A stretch of 61,168 nucleotides of DNA, from assembly GCF_000003815.2 (NCBI RefSeq), contig NC_049983.1, forward strand, positions 20,551,682-20,612,849, read 5' to 3'. This DNA is from Branchiostoma floridae (Eukaryota > Chordata > Leptocardii > Amphioxiformes > Branchiostomatidae). The first letter of the stretch is position 1. Each line of letters starts with the position of its first letter. This document shows positions 21,801 through 30,901 of this stretch, one piece after another. Made by a program: the position numbers and the translations under genes. The notes under the pieces are model-generated. The model was not told the origin of the DNA and did not search any database. It saw only the letters and a list, made by a program, of their open reading frames with translations.

Positions 21801-24800
21801 ATGTTAAATGGTAGGGAGGAATTGTGTGATGTAAACAGAGAAACTGCTCTAGATTTGTCAGCTAAGAGTAAAGATGATGTAAATATTGGAAGTGTAGAAA
21901 GGAAGCCATGTGTGCCATTACACCACTACGATATGAAAAGTACCCATTCATTGTCAAAAGTCGAAAGTGATAAAGGTCCATCACAATTAATTGTTAAAGT
22001 AAAACAAGAACCTAATGATCTACATGAGTTTGGACGTGACCTCCATGACAAAGAGTGTTCAAGAGCTCCTCCTAAACTACTTCAGGAAAAGGTGAAGAAG
22101 GAGACTGCAGACAAAGGTGTAGATCCCATGCCTTTAAGTATCTATTTGAGACAGGCAAATGCTGCAAACACAGATGCAGAAAAAAAGACAGAGTTACAAA
22201 AAGGGCCCAGTGGTAGCTTACAGATCCTCAACACAGATGTGAAGATGGAAATAAAAAGAAGATTTGATGATCACAATGAAGGACACCCCGTCAAGAAAAC
22301 ATCATCTACCAGGAGGAAAAATACTCGACCAAAGAGGATGAGAGTTGACAGTGACTCCTGGGAAGATGCAGGTACTGGCACTGGGACAGAGAAGGCCATT
22401 GAACACATGCAGCCATGGGCTGACCAGGCAGGGACAGGTTTTAAAAAAGAAACCTTGGCAGCTTCAGAAAATTCCTCATCATATTTTGACAATGCCTTCA
22501 GTGAAGAAGTTGAAAGTCTTGACAAAAGTGTGAAGGGGAAAACAGCAGCTTTATTTAAGGTTAAGATGTGTGTTGATTGTAACAAGACCTTCAGAAGCCA
22601 CGTGGACCTCAAAATGCACGTGTTGCGTAACCACCCAGAGAAGCTTCCTCTGCTGAACTGGCCAGCTGAAGACTTTCCAAGCACCAAACCTCCTGATGGT
22701 TTTGCAGAGGACAGCAGACCTGGGCTGATCTACTGTACAGAATGTGACTCTACATTCAAGATGTTCATGGATCTGAAGATGCATGTGATGCAGGTCCACC
22801 CAGAGAAGCTACCCGACTTTGAGTGGCCTAACAGGGACCAGATGAGGAAGCGGGGAAACCCTTACAGGAGAAGCAAGAGAGCCAGGCAGCCAGGCCGTAA
22901 GATGAAGAGAGGGAGGAGTAGATCTCCAAAGGGAAGAAGCCAAGAAAGAGAAATGACTTCATCAGGGTCTGACAGACAAGAGGAGGAGCAGTTTGCACAG
23001 GATGGGTCCTTAGATTTGAGGATAAGGAAATCTGTAAAGAAAGAAACGAGCAGTGAAATTTTAGACCTGAGTGTGCGCAAAGTTCCAACTTGCATTACAG
23101 GAGTAAATAGCTACAGCAACCCCTCAGCAGATGGCTCTATACCAGCAACAGGATACAAACAGTTTACAGAACATGTGCCAGGCAGAAAGCGAGGACACAG
23201 ATGTTCTCTATGCCATGAGACGTTCGCTTTACTTGTAGAGCGCAAAATGCATGTTCTGCAGTGCCATCCTGAGAAACTGTCAGACTTCAACATGAGAGAT
23301 GTGCCACAATCCAGCACTACTACAGAGCATGATCTGTGGACAAAAGAAGTGCCTAACGGAAGGGGAAAGAACAAGTATACCAGGAAGTGCCCTATGTGTA
23401 CCAAAGAATTCAGGTCTCTCACTATGTTGAAAAAGCATGCATTGGCAAAGCATCCTGGAGGGCTTGCTGAAGTGTGTAGAGATAGCACCCCTGTCAGTTA
23501 TGGCAGTGTGTTATCATTTGTACCTCCAAGCAGAGTGAAAAGTTCCAATGGAGCAAGCAGTGGTGATTTCAACGAGATTGTAGCAGCCAACACCAGAGTC
23601 CACAGAGCAAGAGCAATGAAGCGTAAGTGCCCAGCCTGTGGTGCTTGTTTTAAAGCCCTGTCTCGTCTGAAACAGCACGTCTTGTTGGAACATCCGTCAA
23701 AGCTGGGGGAGGTCTGTGAACCAGATGAGGAACCTCCGTTCAGACTTTCATCAAGTACGCCCAAGACTGTGTCTTGTTCAGAATGTGGTGCAGGGTTTGC
23801 CACCCCCATTGAACTGAAGAGTCACTTCCTCAAACACCATCCCTCCAAATTCACAGATGTGTTAAAGCCTTTGGCATCTGATCTTCCCGTTGTGAAAAGA
23901 TTTGGTGACCAGTTTGTTGTCCTGAAAGACAGTCTGCTGTACAGACATATGTGTGAAGAGTGCGGTGTGGGCTTCGCCACACAGGAGGCAAAGATGACTC
24001 ATGTACAGGTGGAGCACCAAACCCAGGGGAGCAGCTACAGTGCTGCTCTTCAGGTGCTAGTCAACACAAGAGCCACCAAGTTTCGGGGAAAGATGCATCT
24101 GTGCCCGCAGTGTGGTACGGGCTTCAGTACAGAGATCGAGCGGAAGCGACATGTCCTAGAACACCATCCGGGCCAGTTTGCAAAATTTGCAGAGGTGGTG
24201 GACCCCCTGAACCTGCAGGTGACAGAGCCTGTGTCTGGAGAAGGTGACAAGACAAAATTCACACAGCTTAGTGGGTATTCCAAGAAGTCTCTGTGGGGTA
24301 TCCCCTGTCCCGCCAACTGTGAGACACGCTGTAAGACGTGGTTGGATCTTAAGAAGCATGTCCTGATGCACCACCCCTCCTGCTTCGGAGAAGTCTGCAG
24401 GTACAGCCAAGAGGACATAACAAGACTCGTGCTGGAGAAAACATCAACTGTAAAGGCGGAGAAGGGCAGTGGCACTGAAGACATCAACACAGAGGATGGA
24501 AATATAGTGAAAACTCTGTTGACTGGGCACAGGCTGATTCAGGCTGCACTGTCGCAGTCCTCCATACATCAGGGTGAAGTCAGTAATGATAAAGTTGTTA
24601 AACAGGAGCACAGTGCCAAAAACGAAAGGGTAGACCACAACACCAGCTCACCCAATGGTGTGACTCAAACAAATGGAAAAGGAGACTCAATGGAGAAAAC
24701 TAATACTCGGCACGTAAGGCGACACTGGTGCCCCGACTGCCACATGCCGTTTTCCAACTTCTTGGACCTGAAGTTTCATGTCATGATGAAACACCCTGCC

Positions 24801-25325
24801 AAACTTCTCACACTGAACGTTCCAGAGAAGAACGTCCAGCAGCAGCCAGCAGGGATGGAACCAGTGGACAGCAAAGAGTCCCAGAATGCTCTACCCAGTA
24901 CAAACAGTGGGGAGACCACACCGCACAGTGTGTTGCGTAAAGGTGGCAACAAGAGGCCGACAGAGAAAACAGATCTAACGCATGAGGAGCTCACACTCAC
25001 AGAACAGGTGCAGGCACATGGAACCACAAGACGGCTTCTCCTTCCTAAGCCAGGCAAGGCATGGACCAAAAGTCAGCAGATGCGGCTTAAACAGAAAAGT
25101 CTGTCAGAAGAGGCCACGAAAACCAAGTACTCCAGAAAAGTGAGATGGCAGTGCCCAGAATGTAAAAGCCTGTTTGACCATTTTCTTGGCCTGAAAGCGC
25201 ACGCAGTAGAAAGTCATTCCTTCATGTTGCCCTTGCTTGATCCAGAAACCACCAAGATCAGACTTGACAGGAAGGTCTCTAAAGACTTGGTGGGAGAAAC
25301 AGAAATCGTCCAGAGTACATGTTAG
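18814..25325 (+). CDS. Twelve-finger C2H2 zinc-finger protein with H-x4-H-P fingers
   Basis: The coding exons are 18814-18957, 19756-19859, 20118-20323, 20912-20998 and 21199-25325. All phases match, giving 1555 residues. An in-frame TGA twelve bases before the ATG fixes the start. An alternative in-frame donor at 18945/18946 would shorten exon 1 by four codons. The third exon encodes a helical Arg/Leu-rich block that I do not recognise. The last exon holds twelve fingers of the form C-x2-C-x12-H-x4-H, usually followed by P-x-K-L, starting near 21453, 22568, 22734, 23201, 23390, 23627, 23772, 23950, 24100, 24305, 24730 and 25152. The tenth has an extra residue between its cysteines (CPANC). 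Long disordered linkers separate them instead of the TGEKP type. They carry psi-K-x-E sites (VKQE, VKME) and CtBP-like LDLS motifs. It is probably a nuclear DNA-binding regulator; I recognise no named orthologue. Confidence 0.88.
20341..20655. mobile_element. Foldback MITE in intron 3 of the zinc-finger gene
   Basis: Left arm 20341-20400 (tacactatttttgtacacaa, agtgaagtgctcaccaacaa) is matched in reverse complement by about 20596-20651 with few mismatches. The interior has no ORF. The left arm starts only 17 bases after the splice donor at 20324, so nearly the first half of the 588 bp intron is element sequence. Confidence 0.75.
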
Positions 25326-25630
25326 GGTTATGATTAAGTATCAAACACAGTCCCAGGCTGCTCTTTAGCAAATGAATTATGTTGACCTCCATTTCTGTTC
25401 ATAAGAAACCTCAGGAAACAGAGTCTATTCATACAGTCTATCAAAGTTTTAATGAGTGAATGCTTACTTGCATTGTATGTACTTTGTTGTTATTGGTGAT
25501 GTAGTAACTTTGTGAACAAAAAATAAGCATAAAGATGAGTGTTTAAATCGCCATAACCAAGAATATACTCAATGTGTGATTATATTTCAGCCATACCATA
25601 GGTATGGTGAAATATATTGTATTCGTAATG
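25326..25630 (+). other. 3' flank of the zinc-finger gene
   Basis: AT-rich sequence with no ORF follows the stop codon. No canonical AATAAA was seen; AATAAG occurs near 25522. The 3' UTR end is undetermined. Confidence 0.5.
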
Positions 25631-25658
25631 TTTCTTTCTTTCTTCTTTCTTTCTTTCT
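25631..25658 (+). repeat. (CTTT)n microsatellite
   Basis: A short pyrimidine run of CTTT units lies at the left edge of the first tandem satellite. Confidence 0.85.
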
Positions 25659-26290
25659 CCTGTCAAATCTTCAGAACACGGTATCTCCGTTGTTCCTCAA
25701 CCGAATGACTTGAAATTTGGCACAAGGGTAGAGTGGGCCAATACCCTCGGACGTTTTTTTCACTTTTTCCATATCTGTCTCTTAAATGATTTTATTAAGG
25801 TTTTTTGGTCATCTTAAGGCCAAAACTGTATATTTGGGCCCCCTGTACCCTGGTATAATAACCGAATTAGCTGAAATTTGGCACAGATGTGCCTTGATAA
25901 GTCCCCCATATAGATTCAATATCAGTTTTGGTGTACGGTATAACAAAATGCTTATTTTTGCGATTTTTTGGTCATTTTTTTACCAAAAAAGGACACTTTT
26001 GGCTCCTGTACCTTGGTTTTAGAACCAGATGACCTGAAATTTAGTATAGGAGTGCCCTAGACATATGTGCACATGGATTCAATAACACTTGAGGTATACA
26101 GTACAACAAAATGCTTAATTTTGCGATTATTTGGCCATTTTATGACCAAAAAATACACTTTTGGCTCTTGTGCTCTGGTTTTAAAACCAAATGACCTAAA
26201 TTTTGGTAAAAGGGTGCACTAGATATTTATTCAAATGACACATGTATAATTTTTGTCATAGACTACGTCAAAATGATATATTTGGGGATT
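25659..26290 (+). repeat. Tandem satellite 1, unit about 162 bp, four copies
   Basis: The anchor tgaaattt(gg) recurs at 25711, 25872, 26035 and about 26197, a spacing of 161-163 bp. Each unit also carries a (c/t)cctgta-cc(t)tggtt block before the anchor and ttttggtcatttt / aaaatgctta-tttttgcgat blocks after it. Units have diverged. No coding potential is conserved. Confidence 0.8.
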
Positions 26291-26470
26291 GTTTTGTCAT
26301 TTTCCAATAGCCAGAGGGGTCAATGACCTTAAGGTCGTTGACCCCCAGCTGCAGATTGCACCTACTGGCATATATGTCTATTTAATCTAATTAGATAGGT
26401 AACCAATCACTTAGCCTGAATCTATATCCTAAAGAGGGGGGGTGGCAGCCAATCAGCGAGCCCGGTGTTA

Positions 26471-27180
26471 TCTGGAAGAGTCCATTCTTACACGGAGGGG
26501 TTCATTTTTTTTAATTCATCATTGGACTGGTGAAGTCTTTCAGTGGATGTATTTTTGGACAGGTCTATTTTGCAATTTTACAGAATGTGTGCTGGAAGAG
26601 TCTATTCTCGCACGGAGGGGGGATTTTTCAAAATTCATATTTTGGACTTTGGTGACTTCTAGTTTGTCAAAGTCTTTCAGTAGGGTTATTTTTGGACTGG
26701 TCTAATTTGCAATTTTACATGGGTGTTCTGGAAGAGTCCATTCTTGCATAGAGGGGGCTTTTTTAAAAAATCCATTTTTTGGACTTCAGTGATTATGTCC
26801 TATTTTAGCGGATGTATTTTTGGACTGCTCTACTTTACATGGAAGAGTCCATTTTTTGCACACGGAAGGGGGATTTTTTCAAATTCAGTTTTGAACGGGT
26901 GATGATTCAAAATTCAATTTTTAGTGGAAGTGTTTTTAGACTGGTCTATTATACCTTTTCATGCACTGGGACCTTTTTTGCTAAATTCAATTTTGGATTT
27001 GGTTTCTTATTCAAAAGGCCAAGGTTTCAGTGGGAGTATTTCTGGACTGGTCTATTGTGAAAATTCACATAGGGTGCACTGGAGTCCATTCTTGAACGGG
27101 GGAATTTTGTAAGATTCATTTTTGGGTTAAACCGTCATTAGTAAAAGTGATTTTTCAAATGGGTGATTTTGAAATAGCCT
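26471..27180 (+). repeat. Tandem satellite 2, unit about 120 bp, about six copies
   Basis: The anchor tggaagagtccattctt recurs at 26473, 26593, 26729 and 26840, with weaker matches near 26964 and 27080. Each unit also carries cacggaggggg, a ttttggact and a ggtctattttgcaattttac block. It is unrelated in sequence to satellite 1, which ends about 180 bp before it. Confidence 0.75.
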
Positions 27181-27335
27181 ATTGTTGCATGGGGAGGGAG
27201 ATGGCTGAAATATGCTGTATTTGCTCTCAAGCAAATGTCGGCCTTTCTAGTATTGATTTTTTTTTTACAACAGAAGTGTAGTGACATTGTGTTCCTCATC
27301 AGTGTAATCTCCAAGCAGATCTTGCTGTGGCAAAT

Positions 27336-27435
27336 NNNNNNNNNNNNNNNNNNNNNNNNNNNNNNNNNNNNNNNNNNNNNNNNNNNNNNNNNNNNNNNNN
27401 NNNNNNNNNNNNNNNNNNNNNNNNNNNNNNNNNNN
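27336..27435. other. Assembly gap of 100 N
   Basis: Exactly 100 N suggest a placeholder gap of unknown true size. Both flanks carry inverted-repeat sequence, a plausible cause. Confidence 0.98.
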
Positions 27436-27791
27436 ACCTCATTTATCGACGAACCTTCCGAGTTATTTTGATGATTTTATTCTGGACTTCACTGCACATA
27501 GATTGACATCATAATCTACTCTACAAGCAGAGGTTGGCTATGAAGATTGTGACATTTCCATAGAAAGAAAACAGAACATACAACCTCTGCTTGGAGATTA
27601 CATCAGTGTGCTGTTGGTCAGTGATTATTCTCCAACCAGAGGTCATATGTTCTGTTTTCTTTCTATGGTAATGTCACAATCTTCCTAGCCAACCTCTGCT
27701 TGTAGAGTAGATTATGATGTCAATCTATGTGCAGTGAAGTCCAGAATAAAATCATCAAAATAACTCGGAAGGTTCGTCGATAAATGAGGTT
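27436..27791. mobile_element. Large palindromic foldback element next to the gap
   Basis: The left arm from 27436 (acctcatttatcgacgaacc) to about 27600 matches the reverse complement of about 27635-27791 nearly base for base over about 155 bp, leaving a short loop. The left flank of the gap (catcagtgtaatctcc, then aagcagat) also matches the reverse complement of 27590-27612, so more arms are probably missing inside the gap. No ORF is present. Confidence 0.75.
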
Positions 27792-27872
27792 AAGACGTCC
27801 AGGTAAAAATTACGCCAAATAGTTATTGCTCAAGCAACAAATCATATCCAGTTGCTTGAGTAATAATAATAG
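27792..27872. repeat. Family C repeat with TTGCTTGAGTAA ends, short copy
   Basis: The order gacgtccaggt, gctcaagcaac, aaatcatatccagttgct, tgagtaa matches, in opposite orientation, the copy at 46631-46753. This copy lacks about 45 bp of the interior. Confidence 0.6.
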
Positions 27873-29968
27873 ATTTTTGGCAATTAGAAAACTGATGTGC
27901 CTTTTGTTTACTGAGTGAATGAATGAATCAAGGAAGCTCTCATATCTTTTAAACCTTGAATGAATGAAGACCTTTATTGCACATTTCTACCACGCTAGGC
28001 TAAGTACAGGTCACAAGAAAACGTTGAACAGATGAGTATAAAAATAAAACTAACTTTCATTGGATAAATTCAGCTTCTCGCTTTACAATTATAGTCGTGA
28101 TAAAAGAACAGATTCGCGGCATTTGTATACGAGTTTCGACCATCGAACGCACCCCTGAAAGCTTCCAGACGGTGTTATTGAAGAATGAAAAGGCGGTACC
28201 CCACCCCGTAAATTCAGGGCCGCAATTTGTGGTGTTGCCAGTAGAGCATCCACCTGATAAGAGGCTGGGGAAGTGGTCATTTGCTTTACTCCAGTTTGTG
28301 CTCGACAAGCTATAACTTGTCTTATAGATTATTCATAAAGGCGTTCTACATTATGAACATGGGACGGCGTGTTCGACGACCGTGACCGTCCCTTTTCAAG
28401 TAATCTTGACACTTCAATATTGAATCTGGTTATGGCTTGGCGCATCAGCGCTCAAAGTCACGTCCAAGTACTCCGCCCTCTCCGTATCTACGAAGGTCAA
28501 CTGTGTCGCTACCGATCGAACAAAGGGAGTGCGATTTAATCAGACTATCAGTTTAACTTATTGATCCGAGCCCAGGCACCTATCAAAGGTCCGGCAACAC
28601 AATAGTTCGGTCTCGGTAGAGTGCTGTAATCACATTTTGCCGTGACAGTTGGTGATATCCAGATACTAGTACGTGCATATCACTCAGACGGAGATAGAAT
28701 GATTAGCTTCGATGTTCGAAACGTTAACGTTAACGTTACGTGTTTCTACATATTCAGCCGTCACTTCTGATAGAATCAACCATATGAAACAACGACAGCT
28801 TTCTCCAGCCTTGATACAGTTTTCTTTCTTGTGGCAGGGATGAAAAGAATAGTTAGAAATAAAGGACCTCAGGGGTTACAACATGCATGTTCTACACATG
28901 GCGGAAATGACACGTACGATCAACTGAAAGCAAATGATGACCGTTGCTTTGACAGACAGCTCGCGACCTTCAAGTTAATTCAACAATTCATCGAGATGTT
29001 TCCGGTCGTAAACATTATGACATGTTTTTTTTGCTACGTACGTTTGGTTACTTGAACCTTTCGTTGTAAATCACACACAACGATTGAGACTTAACGACTT
29101 TAAAAGCACAGCTTGGACATTGTGAAGTAGTCATTAATATACCAGATTGACAGTAATGATAATCAGTAATGCGGCAGCACGAATATCTGACTAGACGATT
29201 TGTGCTCACTATGTTAAATAATTCATGTCAAATATGTGCTGGATTAGGAAAACTGGGAGGTAAGTCCTTGGCGGTCCCATGAGTGAACAACGAAATGTCC
29301 ACAAAAATCCAGTTAGGCTTTAATACCCATATTTCACTATATGGTTTGCACCATTCAGGTAACCGTACCACTGTTGTCAGATGTAACAAGATAGGGTAAA
29401 AATTCTACGGCAAGGCTCGAAAATACTTAATACTGAAATGTACGAAGGCCAACTCATGTGGAACAGCTATTGGGCTGTCTTGTGCGTATAGTAGGCGATT
29501 TCTTATTGTCTCTTGTCAAAACGTCTTGAATTATTTCTCCATCGCTACACCTGGCGCCACCTGTCAACATGACAAACAACATGGGAACCTCCCTCAATGG
29601 GAGCACGGCAGTGAAATACCAACTGCTTCTCTATTGTCACAAAATCGACATTATGACTCATGTATAGAATGACGTATTTTTCTCTTTGTCTCTTCTTTTG
29701 ATCGTTTGCGTCGAACAATGTATCGAGTAATCATTCTTTCACGGCTATTTAAGGTCATATTCGAAATCAGAGAGAAACGTAGGCAGACTACATGATATGG
29801 GTAAAGTTGCTATGTAATAATTTTCTGTTCATACCACAAGAAAAGCATTTTCACATAACAATTTTGCATGGCGGCAATGACTGTTCAGACGCTCGAAAAA
29901 TATTATCTCCGCCCGTCGCACACTATTGGGATGAACGATGTTCTTACATTACAAATGGCCATGTACGT
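27873..29968. other. Intergenic region without a confident gene
   Basis: A repeat-like atgaagacctttattgca lies near 27963. The block at 28057-28308 is open on both strands (- strand 83 residues, + strand 72 residues) but has no splice context or recognised domain. A (gttaac)n-like cgttaacgttaacgttacg is at about 28721. Nothing further is supported. Confidence 0.5.
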
Positions 29969-30484
29969 CTAGATGTATGACAGAATCAATAGCACACCGC
30001 TTATGATAACTACAGAAGTGATTACGTCTCGTTTCAATGACATGAGTAATAGGGACGCCGGGATCTTCTCCTGGAAGCCCAGCACTGCGAGCTCTCCGCA
30101 GGCCACGATCAGGTACAGGAAGTCGGAGGAGAAGAAGGCTACATCCCGGGAAACCTGGTGGAACATCCCGCGTCCCAACACAACATTGGTGACGAACTGG
30201 TCCATGCCGCCGGCCAGGATGTGCAGAAGGGCGATGGAGGCGATGGCGAGCAGCTTCCTGGGAGTGGGCTTCACTGCCCTGTCCAACATACTGAGCACCA
30301 GACCGGTGGAGAACAGCTCCGTCAGGGTGAAGAGCAGCTGGTGGTACCACTGCACGTAAAAGTCGTCGTTGTAATACCCGAAGAACATCCACCATGAGTA
30401 GTAGTGCGGGTGACTGACGGCGACTAACAGAGCAAGCATGCGATATCTGATTCTGGCACAGAGGGCGATGCGGGACGACATAAC
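29969..30484 (-). CDS. Multi-pass membrane protein, C-terminal part (interrupted by gap)
   Basis: From the gap edge the - strand reads open for 171 residues to a stop at 29969-29971. The first Met (30481) is directly beside the N run, so it may be internal. The protein has four hydrophobic stretches, around residues 48-66 (QLLFTLTELFSTGLVLSML), 77-92, 118-136 and 152-170. It is rich in aromatics (HPHYYSWWMFFGYYNDDFYV) and is followed by a conserved-looking WYHQ. Base composition is clearly more GC-rich than its surroundings, supporting coding. Other frames that cross the Ns are not credible. I do not recognise the family. A donor-like cacag|gtatgt on the - strand near 31349 could belong to an upstream exon. 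Confidence 0.65.
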   Translation of the reverse strand, partial: VMSSRIALCARIRYRMLALLVAVSHPHYYSWWMFFGYYNDDFYVQWYHQLLFTLTELFSTGLVLSMLDRAVKPTPRKLLAIASIALLHILAGGMDQFVTNVVLGRGMFHQVSRDVAFFSSDFLYLIVACGELAVLGFQEKIPASLLLMSLKRDVITSVVIISGVLLILSYI

Positions 30485-30901
30485 NNNNNNNNNNNNNNNN
30501 NNNNNNNNNNNNNNNNNNNNNNNNNNNNNNNNNNNNNNNNNNNNNNNNNNNNNNNNNNNNNNNNNNNNNNNNNNNNNNNNNNNNNNNNNNNNNNNNNNNN
30601 NNNNNNNNNNNNNNNNNNNNNNNNNNNNNNNNNNNNNNNNNNNNNNNNNNNNNNNNNNNNNNNNNNNNNNNNNNNNNNNNNNNNNNNNNNNNNNNNNNNN
30701 NNNNNNNNNNNNNNNNNNNNNNNNNNNNNNNNNNNNNNNNNNNNNNNNNNNNNNNNNNNNNNNNNNNNNNNNNNNNNNNNNNNNNNNNNNNNNNNNNNNN
30801 NNNNNNNNNNNNNNNNNNNNNNNNNNNNNNNNNNNNNNNNNNNNNNNNNNNNNNNNNNNNNNNNNNNNNNNNNNNNNNNNNNNNNNNNNNNNNNNNNNNN
30901 N
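30485..30901. other. Assembly gap of 417 N
   Basis: The run of N removes the upstream part of the membrane-protein exon. Its non-round length suggests an estimated gap size. Confidence 0.98.

Noticed and set aside
25659-27180. CRISPR-like array
   Set aside because: The repeats are long, diverged and directly adjoining, in an animal genome. They are satellites.
28057-28308. Possible exon open on both strands
   Set aside because: No recognised domain, no clear splice sites and no neighbouring exons; kept only as a note in the intergenic entry.
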